Source of the DNA: Sphingomonas palmae
GTDB taxonomy: Bacteria; Pseudomonadota; Alphaproteobacteria; Sphingomonadales; Sphingomonadaceae
Direction: 5' to 3'
Length of the DNA: 64,000 nt
NCBI RefSeq assembly: GCF_900109565.1
Contig: NZ_FNZZ01000002.1
Span: forward strand, 310,001-374,000
Part shown: positions 38,729 to 48,194 of the stretch, piece by piece
How positions within the stretch are numbered: position 1 is the stretch's first letter
Layout: every line of letters starts with the position of its first letter
Made by a program: the position numbers and the translations under genes
Notes under the pieces: generated by a model
What the model saw: the letters and a program-made list of their open reading frames with translations, nothing else
Database searches by the model: none
What the model was told of the DNA's origin: nothing

Positions 38729-39433
38729 ATGTTTCCCGCCTGGCTCCACCTGCTCGCTATCGCCTCACTCGTCGTCGCGGGCGCGTGCGCGCTGCTGATC
38801 GCATTCGATGAGACGCGTCGCGCGCAGAAGATGTGGATCATGTACCTGGTCTGGCCGCTCACCGCGCTGTTCGGCGGATTGCTGTGGCTATGGCTCTACT
38901 GGCAGCACGGTCGCGGCCCTGCGCCCGGCAGCGACGACGCTGGCGGCGAGACGCCGATGCGCATCGCGGTGGCGAAGGGCGCGAGCCACTGCGGCGCGGG
39001 CTGCACATTGGGCGACATCGTCGCGGAATGGCTCGCCTTTGCGCTACCCGGCATCGCGGTCGCGTTCGGCTGGGGCTCGCTGTTCGCCGAGAAGACCTTC
39101 GCCGTCTGGGTGTTCGACTATCTGCTCGCCTTCGCGATCGGAATCGTGTTCCAGTATTTCACGATTAAGCCGATGCGCGACCTGTCGGTGGCAGGCGGGA
39201 TCAAGGCGGCGGTCAAGGCCGACTTCCTGTCGATCACCTCGTGGCAGGTCGGCATGTACGGCGTCATGGCGCTGCTGCAATTCGCCTGGCTGCGCCCGAG
39301 CTTCGGCCAGATCGCGCCCGTGAACAGCCCGGAGTTCTGGTTCGTCATGCAACTGGCGATGGTGGCAGGGTTCGTCACCGCCTACCCGGTCAACTGGTGG
39401 CTGGTACACGCCGGGTTCAAGGAGAAGATGTGA
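38729..39433 (+). CDS. DUF4396 integral membrane protein
   Basis: 234 residues with about six transmembrane helices. After the first two helices comes a soluble loop with SHCGAGCTLGDIVAEW, a Cys/His motif conserved in DUF4396 and possibly metal-binding; later helices contain IGIVFQYFTIKPMRDLSV and FVTAYPVNWWLVHAGFKEKM, which are family hallmarks. Function unknown; relatives are sometimes next to copper genes, but not here. Starts 35 bases after the HerA-like gene on the same strand. Confidence 0.85.
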   Translation: MFPAWLHLLAIASLVVAGACALLIAFDETRRAQKMWIMYLVWPLTALFGGLLWLWLYWQHGRGPAPGSDDAGGETPMRIAVAKGASHCGAGCTLGDIVAEWLAFALPGIAVAFGWGSLFAEKTFAVWVFDYLLAFAIGIVFQYFTIKPMRDLSVAGGIKAAVKADFLSITSWQVGMYGVMALLQFAWLRPSFGQIAPVNSPEFWFVMQLAMVAGFVTAYPVNWWLVHAGFKEKM

Positions 39434-39491
39434 ACCCGGCGGTCGTTCGGGCGGGGGCGCCAGTCGCGGCGCAACCCGGCCCGTACGCGGA

Positions 39492-39758
39492 TCAGATCAT
39501 GCCCAGCGCCTGCATGTAGACCTCGAGGATCGCTTCCTCTTCCTGATATTCCTCGCGCTTCTTCTTGCGGATCGACATGATCTTGCGGATCGCCTTCGGA
39601 TCGTAGCCACGGCTCTTCGCCTCCGACATCACGTCCTTGATGTCGTCCTGGATACCCTTCTTCTCTTCTTCCAGCCGCTCGGCGCGCTCGATCAGCAGCC
39701 GCAGCTCGTCCGCTGCGACGTGACCGCCACCCATGCCCTCGCCCCGCTCTTCCGCCAT
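39492..39758 (-). CDS. gapR: GapR family (DUF2312) DNA-binding protein
   Basis: 88 residues. Matches the alphaproteobacterial DUF2312/GapR family: in Caulobacter GapR is a nucleoid-associated protein that encircles overtwisted AT-rich DNA and helps topoisomerases during replication. The sequence is nearly all helix: [48 protein letters not shown] followed by a basic helix [24 protein letters not shown]. Stand-alone gene. The gene symbol is by family; a genome may contain several paralogues. Confidence 0.88.
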   Translation of the reverse strand: MAEERGEGMGGGHVAADELRLLIERAERLEEEKKGIQDDIKDVMSEAKSRGYDPKAIRKIMSIRKKKREEYQEEEAILEVYMQALGMI

Positions 39759-39887
39759 GCTCTCTGTCCGTCCTCGTGAAAGAATAGGCCGCGCGCCCTG
39801 CCGCGCGAGAAGCGGGCGGGGTTCGGCCGGTTAACCCTGATGGGTGTGGGCGCGGCACCTAGTGGACGCCGCGCCCGCGCTCAAGCG

Positions 39888-41219
39888 TTAGTCGACAATC
39901 GGTTTGGCGATCTGACCACGGTGCATCACGAAATCGACGTGCTCCAGCCGCCGCACGTCTTCCAGCGGCGAACCCGTCACCGCGATCACGTCGGCGCGCT
40001 TGCCCGGCTCCAGCGTGCCGATGTCGTCGCGCCCGAGCAGGTCGGCCGCCGCCACCGTCGCGCTCGCGATCGCCTGCGCCGGGGTCATGCCGAGATCGAT
40101 CAGATAGGCGAACTCGGTCGCGTTATCGCCGTGCTTGGACACGCCGGTGTCTGTGCCGAACGCGAACTTGACGCCTGCCGCCCACGCCTTCTTGTGGTTG
40201 GCATGCATCGCCGCTGCGGCCGCCTCCGCCTTGGGGATTGTCGCGGGCGGCAGCGCGCCCGATCGCGCCTGCGCGAGCGCGGCGACCGGCGCGATCTCGG
40301 TCGGGACCAGATACGCGCCCTTCGCCTTGAACAGCCGGATCGTCTCCTCGTCGAGGTAGCTCGCGTGCTCGATCGAGTCGCAGCCCGCCTCCAACGCCGC
40401 CTTGGTCCCTTCCGCCGCGTGGCTGTGCGCGGTCGCCTTGCGCCCGAGCGCATGCGCGGTCTCGACGATCGCGCGCATCTCCTCGGGCGTCATCGCGCGC
40501 CCGAGGCCACCCGAGACGTTGGAGAGGACGCCGCCGGTCGCCGCGAACTTGATCACCTGCGCGCCGAGACCGACCTGCTGGCGCACCGCGCGGCGGCAAT
40601 CGTCCGGGCCGTCGCACACGTTGATCTGATGCGCGTGCACCGCATCCGCGAAGCTCTCGCCAAGGCCATTGGTGCCGTCGCCGTGACCGCCCGTGACCGA
40701 GATCATCTGCCCCGCGTTGACGATCGTCGGCCCCTCGACATCGCCGCGCTCGACCGCGTCGCGCAGCGCACGGATGCCGCGCGCGTCGCCGCCCAAATCG
40801 CGCACCGTGGTGAACCCCGCCTCCAGCGTCTTTCGCGCATTGACCACCGCGACCATCATGTCATCGGCCTGGTCCTGCGTCGCCTCGGCCAGCCGCGCGC
40901 GCATCGGATCGCCGCCGATTCCCCACAGATGGACGTGCATGTCGGTCAGCCCCGGCAGCACGAAGCGGCGCGACAGGTCGACCAGCTTCGCGCCCGCGGG
41001 CGGCGCGACGAAGCCGTCGCGCACCTCGACCACGCGTCCGTCGCGCACCACGATCGTGCTGTTTCCGCGCGGCGGCTTGCCCGGATGGTCGAGCAGCTGC
41101 CCGGCGTGGATATAGGTGACGACCGATCCGGCTGCGGGCGCGGACGTCGGCGCCGAGACCTGCGCCACCGCGGGCACCGCGAGAACCAGCGCCAGCGCGC
41201 TACCGACGAACTTCAACAA
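39888..41219 (-). CDS. Secreted amidohydrolase family protein (Xaa-Pro dipeptidase/imidazolonepropionase-like)
   Basis: 443 residues with a signal peptide (MLKFVGSALALVLAVPAVAQ), so exported to the periplasm. Metal-dependent amidohydrolase barrel: HVHLWG (first two metal His, after LPGLTDM), a likely carboxylated-Lys position, HSHAAEGTKAALEAGCDSIEHASYLDEE with the third and fourth His, and GTDTGVSKHGDN with the final Asp. Close relatives from sphingomonads and Caulobacter cleave Xaa-Pro or other prolyl/arginyl dipeptides. The substrate of this one is not determined. Confidence 0.9.
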   Translation of the reverse strand: MLKFVGSALALVLAVPAVAQVSAPTSAPAAGSVVTYIHAGQLLDHPGKPPRGNSTIVVRDGRVVEVRDGFVAPPAGAKLVDLSRRFVLPGLTDMHVHLWGIGGDPMRARLAEATQDQADDMMVAVVNARKTLEAGFTTVRDLGGDARGIRALRDAVERGDVEGPTIVNAGQMISVTGGHGDGTNGLGESFADAVHAHQINVCDGPDDCRRAVRQQVGLGAQVIKFAATGGVLSNVSGGLGRAMTPEEMRAIVETAHALGRKATAHSHAAEGTKAALEAGCDSIEHASYLDEETIRLFKAKGAYLVPTEIAPVAALAQARSGALPPATIPKAEAAAAAMHANHKKAWAAGVKFAFGTDTGVSKHGDNATEFAYLIDLGMTPAQAIASATVAAADLLGRDDIGTLEPGKRADVIAVTGSPLEDVRRLEHVDFVMHRGQIAKPIVD

Positions 41220-41312
41220 CGGCCTGTCTCCCCCTGTCGCGCGCCTGCTCCGGCGCGCCTCCCGCTGGCAGCAGGTTGGCCGGTTCTCACCGCAGCGGCA
41301 AGGGGTGCGAGG

Positions 41313-41603
41313 TCAGGCGTTCTTCTTCACGCTCACCGCCATCCGCTCCAGCTGCTCGGGCGTCGCGTCGGCCTGATGGTTCGCCTTCCACTCGGCGTAG
41401 GGCATGCCGTAGATCGCTTCACGCGCCTCGTCCTTGCTCATCCCCGACGCTTCCTGCGTCCAGTCGGACAGGCAGTTACGGCAGAAGCCCGCCAGCCCCA
41501 TCAGATCGACGTTCTGCGCGTCGGTGCGGTGGCGCAGGTGGCGTACCAGCCGGCGGAAAGCGGCGGCGGCCGCCGCGTCGTCTAGGGTCTCGAGCCGGTC
41601 CAT
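41313..41603 (-). CDS. DUF1244 domain-containing protein
   Basis: 96-residue small helical protein of the DUF1244 family, widespread in Proteobacteria. Conserved parts are AFRRLVRHLRHRTDAQNVDLMGLAGFCRNCLSDWTQEA and the GMPYAEWKANHQ segment. The FCRNCL pair of cysteines is invariant in the family and could bind metal. Function unknown. Divergent from pyruvate kinase, 92 bases between the starts. Confidence 0.88.
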   Translation of the reverse strand: MDRLETLDDAAAAAAFRRLVRHLRHRTDAQNVDLMGLAGFCRNCLSDWTQEASGMSKDEAREAIYGMPYAEWKANHQADATPEQLERMAVSVKKNA

Positions 41604-41695
41604 GTGTCACTCCGTTGACGCGGTTGCGCGTCTAGTAGGTTGATAAGCCGCGGTTAGCGGTTAAGGCACGCACGCGCAAAGCAGGAAGCCTCCCC

Positions 41696-43168
41696 ATGAC
41701 CCACTCCTTCGCCCCCCGTTCGCGGAAGGTCCGCGTCCTTGCGACCCTCGGCCCGGCGAGCAACACGCCCGAAATGATCGCGCGGCTGTTCGAGGCCGGC
41801 GCCGACGCGTTCCGCATCAACATGAGCCACGGCGATCAGGCATCCAAGGTCGACGTGATCAAGGCGATCCGCGCGCTGGAGCAGGAGTTCGACCGTCCCT
41901 CCACCATCCTCGCCGATCTGCAGGGGCCGAAGCTGCGCGTCGGACGCTTCGCGGAAGGACGCGTCGTGCTGGAAAAGGGCAGCACCTTCGTGCTCGACCA
42001 TGACGCGACGCCGGGCGACGCGACGCGGGTGCAGCTGCCGCACCCGGAGATCTTCGCCGCGATGGAGGCGGGCGCGCGGCTGCTGCTCGACGACGGCAAG
42101 CTCGTGCTGCGCGTGGTGGAATGCGACGCCGACCGGCTGGTGACGACGGTCGAGGTCGGGGGTCCGCTTAGCAACAACAAGGGGCTGAACGTCCCCGACG
42201 TGGTGGTGCCGATGGCGGCGCTGACGGCCAAGGACCGCAGCGATCTCGCCTTCGCGATCGACCAGGGCGTCGATTGGATCGCGCTCTCCTTCGTCCAGCG
42301 GCCCGAGGATTTGTGGGAGGCGCGCAAGCTGATCGAGGGCAAGGCCGCGCTCCTCGCCAAGATCGAGAAGCCCGCCGCGATCGAGCGGCTGGAGGAGATC
42401 GTCGAGGCGTGCGACGGCGTCATGGTCGCGCGCGGCGATTTGGGTGTCGAGCTGCCGCCGCAGTCGGTGCCGCCGTTGCAGAAGCGCATCGTCGAGACCT
42501 CACGCCGCCTCGGTCGCCCGGTGGTGGTGGCGACGCAGATGCTCGAGTCGATGATCGTCAGCCCGTCGCCGACCCGCGCCGAGGTATCGGACGTCGCCAC
42601 CGCGATCTACGACGGCGCCGACGCGATCATGCTGTCGGCCGAGAGCGCGGCGGGCCAGTGGCCGGTCGAATCGGTGTCGATGATGAACGCGATCGGCGAC
42701 GCGGTGGAGCGTGATCCGATGCACGGCGACCGCATCCACTTCACGGTCACGCGCCCCGACCCCACCACCGCCGACGCGCTGGCGGAAGCGGCGAAGAACA
42801 TCGCCGAGACGGTGTCGGCCTCCGCGATCATCTGCTTCACGACTTCGGGCTCGACCGCTCGGCGGATCGCGCGCGAGCGGCCGGGCGTGCCGATCCTGGT
42901 GCTGACCCCGCAGCTGGAAACCGCGCGCCGCCTGGGGCTCTTGTGGGGCACGCACAACGTCCACACGCGCGACGTCGCCTCGTTCGAGGAGATGGTCGCC
43001 AAGGCCAAGCGCATCGCGCTGCGTCAGGGTGTCGCAAAGGCGGGCGACAGCGTGATCGTGATGGCGGGCGTGCCCTTCCGCACGCCGGGGTCGACCAACG
43101 TCCTCCACGTCGTCCGCATCGCCGGCGACGAACTCAAGAACTACGAGGCGGAAAAAGCGGCGCGCTGA
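41696..43168 (+). CDS. pyk: Pyruvate kinase
   Basis: Final step of glycolysis: PEP plus ADP to pyruvate plus ATP. 490 residues. N-terminal RVLATLGPASNTPE, RINMSHGDQ, LADLQGPKLRVG, the active-site segment AKIEKPAAIERLEEI (catalytic Lys), MVARGDLGVELP, VVVATQMLESM and the SAESAAGQWPVESV segment, then the C-terminal allosteric domain (about 355-485). No ED-pathway genes nearby. A small GC hairpin overlaps the stop codon, and the gene converges with queE. Confidence 0.97.
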   Translation: MTHSFAPRSRKVRVLATLGPASNTPEMIARLFEAGADAFRINMSHGDQASKVDVIKAIRALEQEFDRPSTILADLQGPKLRVGRFAEGRVVLEKGSTFVLDHDATPGDATRVQLPHPEIFAAMEAGARLLLDDGKLVLRVVECDADRLVTTVEVGGPLSNNKGLNVPDVVVPMAALTAKDRSDLAFAIDQGVDWIALSFVQRPEDLWEARKLIEGKAALLAKIEKPAAIERLEEIVEACDGVMVARGDLGVELPPQSVPPLQKRIVETSRRLGRPVVVATQMLESMIVSPSPTRAEVSDVATAIYDGADAIMLSAESAAGQWPVESVSMMNAIGDAVERDPMHGDRIHFTVTRPDPTTADALAEAAKNIAETVSASAIICFTTSGSTARRIARERPGVPILVLTPQLETARRLGLLWGTHNVHTRDVASFEEMVAKAKRIALRQGVAKAGDSVIVMAGVPFRTPGSTNVLHVVRIAGDELKNYEAEKAAR

Positions 43169-43186
43169 GCGCCGCCTCCGCGGAAA

Positions 43187-43819
43187 TCAACGCAAGCCCA
43201 GCGCCTTGTGCGTCTGGAGCGACAGCCGCCAGCGCGGGCGCTCCATCACCAGCGCGATCACCGCGTCGACGTTCGCTGCCCCGCGCGCGTCGTCCATCGG
43301 TTGCAGCAGCAGGTGACGGAAGTCCCAGCCTTCCATCGCCTCCACGTCGCTGCCCGGTTGCGGCCAGACGAGCTTCAACTCGTCGCCCGAGCGCTGCACC
43401 GTCTCGCTACCCGCCTTGGGGCTGATGCAGACCCAATCGATCCCGGGATGCACGGCAATCGTCCCGTTGCTCTCGATCGCGATCTCGAACCCGGCGGCGT
43501 GGAGCGCGTCGACCAGCGCATCGTCGACCTGCAACATCGGCTCGCCCCCGGTCAGCACGACGAAGCGACGTTTTGCGCCCTCGCCCCAGAAGCCCGTCAC
43601 CGCGTCGACCAGCGCGGCCGCGTCTGCGAACTTGCCCCCGCCCGCGCCGTCGGTACCGACGAAATCGGTGTCGCAGAACCGGCAGATCGCGCGCGCCCGG
43701 TCCTGCTCGCGCCCGGTCCACAGGTTGCACCCGGCGAAGCGCACGAACACCGCGCGCCGCCCCGCCTGCACGCCCTCACCCTGGAGCGTCAGGAACACTT
43801 CCTTGACCGAATAGGTCAT
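43187..43819 (-). CDS. queE: 7-carboxy-7-deazaguanine synthase (radical SAM)
   Basis: Third step to queuosine/preQ0: converts CPH4 to CDG. 210 residues from the ATG reading MTYSVKEVFLTLQGEG. The cluster motif is CX14CX2C (CNLWTGREQDRARAICRFC) rather than the standard CX3CX2C; this insertion is known in a QueE subgroup. Further motifs are VLTGGEPMLQ and ESNGT, and the Mg2+-binding Thr in CDTDFVG. Encoded directly downstream of queC with 13 bases between. Confidence 0.94.
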   Translation of the reverse strand: MTYSVKEVFLTLQGEGVQAGRRAVFVRFAGCNLWTGREQDRARAICRFCDTDFVGTDGAGGGKFADAAALVDAVTGFWGEGAKRRFVVLTGGEPMLQVDDALVDALHAAGFEIAIESNGTIAVHPGIDWVCISPKAGSETVQRSGDELKLVWPQPGSDVEAMEGWDFRHLLLQPMDDARGAANVDAVIALVMERPRWRLSLQTHKALGLR

Positions 43820-43832
43820 CGCAGGCTCATCA

Positions 43833-44534
43833 TCAGGGTGCCGGCGGGGACACGGCATAAACGGTCGGATCGGAGACGCCGGCGTCCTCAAACCCCTTGT
43901 GACGCAGCCGACAGCTGTCGCACAAACCGCAATGCTGCCCCGCCGGGGTTGGATCGTAGCACGACCAGCTCAGCCCCATGTCGAGCCCGAGGCGTGCCCC
44001 CTCGCGCACCACGTCCGCCTTAGTCATGTGCTGCAACGGCGCGTGGATGCGGAACGGCGCGCCCTCGACGCCCGCCTTGGTGGCGAGCTCGGCCAGCCGC
44101 TCGAACCCGGCGATGAACTCGGGCCGGCAGTCGGGATAGCCCGAGTAATCGAGCGCGTTGACCCCGACGAACAGGTCACGGCCCCCTGCGGCCTCGGCCC
44201 AGCCGAGCGCGAGGCTCAAGAAAATTGTGTTGCGCGCTGGCACGTAGGTGACGGGGATCGCACCCGCCTCGACGCCGTCCTTCGGCACCGCGATGCTGTC
44301 ATCGGTCAGCGCCGAGCCGCCGAATGCCGACAGGTCGAGCGGCAGGACAACGTGGCGCTGCGCCCCGACCGCCTTCGCCACGCGCGCCGCGGCGGCGAGT
44401 TCGACGCGGTGGCGCTGGTTGTAGTCGACCGAGAGCGCGAGCACCGGATAGCCCGCCTCGCGCGCGAGCGCGGCGGACACCATCGAGTCGAGCCCGCCCG
44501 AGACGAGGACGACCGCAGGAGTTTGCTGTGTCAT
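43833..44534 (-). CDS. queC: 7-cyano-7-deazaguanine (preQ0) synthase
   Basis: ATP-dependent conversion of CDG to preQ0 in queuosine synthesis. 233 residues. PP-loop SGGLDS at about 12-17, [10 protein letters not shown], the [18 protein letters not shown] segment and the C-terminal zinc site [17 protein letters not shown] (four Cys). I begin at the ATG reading [10 protein letters not shown]; an upstream GTG adds 13 residues without similarity. Upstream is the hairpin-rich intergenic region with a strong terminator 85 bases before the start. Confidence 0.96.
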   Translation of the reverse strand: MTQQTPAVVLVSGGLDSMVSAALAREAGYPVLALSVDYNQRHRVELAAAARVAKAVGAQRHVVLPLDLSAFGGSALTDDSIAVPKDGVEAGAIPVTYVPARNTIFLSLALGWAEAAGGRDLFVGVNALDYSGYPDCRPEFIAGFERLAELATKAGVEGAPFRIHAPLQHMTKADVVREGARLGLDMGLSWSCYDPTPAGQHCGLCDSCRLRHKGFEDAGVSDPTVYAVSPPAP

Positions 44535-44619
44535 GATCCGCGCGCCGCTAAGCCGATCAGGAGCGATACGCAACCCTTCGACACATTCGTGATACCGCGT
44601 GGATCATATGGCCGACGTG

Positions 44620-44645
44620 AAAAGGGCCGCCCCGTCGGGCGGCCC
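44620..44645 (-). terminator. Strong Rho-independent terminator between hslO and queC
   Basis: Nine-base-pair all-GC stem gggccgccc / gggcggccc, 4-base loop and four T on the minus strand. Terminates hslO and/or the candidate small RNA 85 bases before queC. Confidence 0.85.
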
Positions 44646-44707
44646 AGGCGGCTGCAGAAAGCCGTTTTCTTGGGAGAAAACATACTCGGATGAGGAGTAT
44701 GTCAGCG
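44620..44707 (-). ncRNA. Candidate small RNA or attenuator with four back-to-back hairpins
   Basis: On the minus strand four hairpins follow each other almost without spacers. Hairpin 1 is CATACTC/GAGTATG with loop ctcatcc (44701-44681). Hairpin 2 is GTTTTCT/AGAAAAC with loop ccca (44681-44664). Hairpin 3 is CGGCT/AGCCG (44664-44649). Hairpin 4 is GGGCCGCCC/GGGCGGCCC plus TTTT (44645-44620), an intrinsic terminator. Hairpins 1 and 2 expose CUCCU and CUCCC, complementary to Shine-Dalgarno sequences, as in alphaproteobacterial anti-SD (cuckoo/alpha-r14-like) RNAs. A weak promoter (TTAACG...TAGGGT) lies just upstream. It could instead be the hslO 3' UTR or a queC leader. No protein frame fits. 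Confidence 0.5.
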
Positions 44708-44748
44708 GCCCTACCCTATAATCCCTACCGAAGCGTTAACAAAAAACG

Positions 44749-45744
44749 TTACGCTTCAACATCTTCGGCCTTGAGCGGGAAAACGGTGGCGCAGAACGCG
44801 CAGTCGACCGCGATCACGCCGTGTTCGTCCGCCATCTCCAGCCGGTCGGCGAGCGGGAATTTGGCCAGCACCGATCGGATATGCTCGGGCGTGCAGCGGC
44901 AGCCGCGCGAGATCGTCGCGCGGTCAAGCACGCGCACCTCGCTCTCCTCGTTGAACAACCGCCACACCAATGTCTCCAGCGGCACGGTCGCGTCTGCCAG
45001 CTCGTCGACCCCCATCGTGCTGCCGAGCGCCGCGACATGCTCCCATTCGGGATGGTCGAGCCGGACGTGCAACCGCTCGCGCCCCAACTCACCCTCGGGC
45101 AGGTGTTGCAGTAGCAGCCCGCCCGCGACCGTTCGCCCGTCCCCACCCTTCTTCACACCGACCCGCAGCAGCGTCGGGATCTGCTCCGATTGAAAGAAAT
45201 AGCTCTGCGCCGCGTCCGCGATCGTCTCGCCGTCCAGCGGCACGATCCCCTGATACCGCTCGCCGGTGCTGGCGAGGTCGAAGGTGATCGCGAGATAGCC
45301 CTGCCCGAACAGGGCGAACAGGCTCGGCTCCTCACCAACGTCGGCGAGCTTGTCGGCGTCGAACTGAACGTAGCCGCGCAGCTCGCCGCCGCGATAGTCG
45401 CACACCATCAGCGTGACGACCCCGTTCTGCGTCTGCGTCTGCATCGTCAGCTGCCCGCTCGGGTCCTTGAGCGTCGAGCCGATCAGCGCAGTCAGCGTCA
45501 GCGCCTCGGCGAGCAGCCGCTCGATCACCGGCGGATAGGCGTGCGCGGCGAGAATCGTGTCGAGCGTCGGCCCCAGCCGCATGACGCGCCCGCGCGCGTG
45601 TCGCTCGGGGATCGCGAAACCGAGCGCGCGGTCGAGGTCGGCGTTAATCTGGTCGGTCAAGATCGGCGGCTCCGTCAGCGAATCGACGCAGACCCGTACG
45701 CCGGAAAAGGCGGCGCGACGGGCCAGCAAGTCGTGGAATGCCAC
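44749..45744 (-). CDS. hslO: Hsp33 redox-regulated chaperone
   Basis: Holdase chaperone switched on by oxidation and heat: disulfide formation releases zinc and exposes the binding surface. 331 residues, slightly longer than E. coli Hsp33 (292), as usual in Alphaproteobacteria. N-terminal domain with VMRLGPTLDTILAAHAYP, LMVCDYRGGELRGYVQFD; C-terminal zinc motif CRC ... CAFC (CxC-x27-CxxC type) after TISRG. Followed by the hairpin region and queC, preceded by argF, all on the same strand. Confidence 0.95.
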   Translation of the reverse strand: MAFHDLLARRAAFSGVRVCVDSLTEPPILTDQINADLDRALGFAIPERHARGRVMRLGPTLDTILAAHAYPPVIERLLAEALTLTALIGSTLKDPSGQLTMQTQTQNGVVTLMVCDYRGGELRGYVQFDADKLADVGEEPSLFALFGQGYLAITFDLASTGERYQGIVPLDGETIADAAQSYFFQSEQIPTLLRVGVKKGGDGRTVAGGLLLQHLPEGELGRERLHVRLDHPEWEHVAALGSTMGVDELADATVPLETLVWRLFNEESEVRVLDRATISRGCRCTPEHIRSVLAKFPLADRLEMADEHGVIAVDCAFCATVFPLKAEDVEA

Positions 45745-45778
45745 CTATTTGGGAGGCTACCCGCCGGCGATCAACCGA

Positions 45779-46699
<921 letters not shown>

Positions 46700-46701
46700 A
46701 A

Positions 46702-46828
46702 TATCCTCCCCGGCACGGGGAGGGGGACCAGCGCAGCTGGTGGAGGGGGTTCGCCCCACACGCACCGCCAACTCGCAATCCCCCTCCACCAGCTTCGCTG
46801 GTCCCCCTCCCCACGAGTGGGGAGGATA
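46702..46828. repeat. Large inverted-repeat element between argD and argF
   Basis: Two arms of about 48 bases (46702-46749 and 46780-46828) are inverted copies separated by about 30 bases of unpaired sequence. Each arm contains its own small palindromes (cctcccc/ggggagg and ccagc/gctgg), so the whole could form a cruciform of several hairpins. Such GGGGAGGGGGACC-type palindromes are dispersed in sphingomonad genomes. Only this copy is in the window. It touches the argF ribosome-binding site. Confidence 0.8.
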
Positions 46829-46835
46829 AAGATTA

Positions 46836-48041
46836 TCAATCGTCGGCGGCCGGCACGAACACGCGCGCGCCGTCGCTCAGCTTGGTCACGAACTCATCGA
46901 TGTGCGCTTCCTCGATGATCAGCGGCGGCAGGATGCGCACGACGTTCTCGCCCGCCGACACCAGCAGCAGCCCGTGATTGTCGCGCAGGTGCGCGACGAA
47001 CTGCCGCGCGTCGGCCTCCGGCTTCAGCTTCACGCCCGTCATCAGGCCCTTTCCGCGCAGGCCCGGCTCGAACACGTGGTCGAAGTTGGGGATCATCTGC
47101 TCGAGTGCCGAACGCAGCCGCTCGCCCATCTTCGCGACGTTGTCGAGGAAGCCATCGCCCTGGATCACGCCCAGCACCGCCTCACCCGCCGCCATCGCCA
47201 GCGGGTTGCCGCCATAGGTCGAGCCGTGCGTGCCGAACACCATCCCCTTCGCGGCCTCCGCGGTCGCCAGGCACGCGCCGAGCGGAAAGCCGCCGCCGAT
47301 CCCCTTCGCGACCGACATGATGTCGGGGGTGATGCCGTAATGCTCGTAAGCCCACATCTTGCCGGTACGCCCGTAGCCGCACTGCACCTCGTCGAGCACC
47401 AGCAGCAGCCCGCGCTCGTCCGCGGCCTTGCGCAAGCCCTGAATGAACTCAGGCGTCGCCGCCGACACGCCGCCCTCGCCCTGGATCGTCTCGACCATGA
47501 AGCCGGCGGTGTTGTCGTCGACCAGCGCGAGCGCCGCCTCTAGGTCGTTGAACGGCGCATAGGCGAAGCCCGGCAGCAGCGGCTCGAACCCGTCGCGCAT
47601 CTTCGCCTGGTTGGTCGCGCTGATCGCGCCCATCGTGCGGCCGTGGAACGCGTTGTTGAACGTGATCAGCGTGTGCCGCTCGGGGTTGCCGTTCGCGAAA
47701 TGATAGCGCCGCGCGGTCTTGATCGCGCACTCGACCGCCTCGGTGCCCGAATTGGTGAAGAACAGGGTGTCGGCGAACGACGCGTCGACCAGCTTCTGCG
47801 CGAACGCCTCGCCCTGCGGGCTGCCGTACAGGTTCGACACGTGCATCAGCGTCGCCGCCTGATCGGCGATCGCCTTGGTCAGCACCGGGTGCGCGTGGCC
47901 CAGCGCGTTGACTGCGATCCCGCTCGCGAAATCGAGATACTGCTCGCCGCGTTCGCCGTAGAGGTAGACCCCCTCGCCGCGCACCGGTCGCACGTCGCAC
48001 CGCGGGTAGACGGGCATCAATGCGGGCATGGAAGCGGACAC
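46836..48041 (-). CDS. argD: Acetylornithine/succinyldiaminopimelate transaminase
   Basis: PLP-dependent class III aminotransferase, fourth step of arginine synthesis (and possibly lysine synthesis). 401 residues. Glycine-rich cofactor segment [16 protein letters not shown], the [15 protein letters not shown] motif with the PLP-binding Asp, and the PLP lysine in [14 protein letters not shown]. The GTG start has AGGAG seven bases upstream; ATGs a few codons later are alternatives. Directs transcription toward argF. Confidence 0.95.
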   Translation of the reverse strand: MSASMPALMPVYPRCDVRPVRGEGVYLYGERGEQYLDFASGIAVNALGHAHPVLTKAIADQAATLMHVSNLYGSPQGEAFAQKLVDASFADTLFFTNSGTEAVECAIKTARRYHFANGNPERHTLITFNNAFHGRTMGAISATNQAKMRDGFEPLLPGFAYAPFNDLEAALALVDDNTAGFMVETIQGEGGVSAATPEFIQGLRKAADERGLLLVLDEVQCGYGRTGKMWAYEHYGITPDIMSVAKGIGGGFPLGACLATAEAAKGMVFGTHGSTYGGNPLAMAAGEAVLGVIQGDGFLDNVAKMGERLRSALEQMIPNFDHVFEPGLRGKGLMTGVKLKPEADARQFVAHLRDNHGLLLVSAGENVVRILPPLIIEEAHIDEFVTKLSDGARVFVPAADD

Positions 48042-48138
48042 AGGGCTTCTCCTCGTTCAAACAGCAAGGGCGACCAACGCGGTCGCCCGGACACGCCTAA
48101 TACCGGGTGAGTTACCGGCGAATCAACCCGGCTCCACG

Positions 48139-48167
48139 TTGCACGACCGCTGTATCATCCATATAAC
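48139..48167 (+). promoter_or_regulatory. Sigma-70-like promoter of the AIM24 gene
   Basis: TTGCAC and TATAAC spaced by exactly 17 bases, with the -10 box ending 27 bases before the ATG. One of the best promoter matches in the window. Confidence 0.6.
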
Positions 48168-48194
48168 ACACTAAAACTAATTCAGGAGCCTTCC

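Noticed and set aside
44535..44748. preQ1 riboswitch upstream of queC
   Set aside because: The region has hairpins and a terminator, but I could not find the short pseudoknot pattern with the A-rich tail of preQ1-I or the features of preQ1-II/III; the hairpin order fits a small RNA better.
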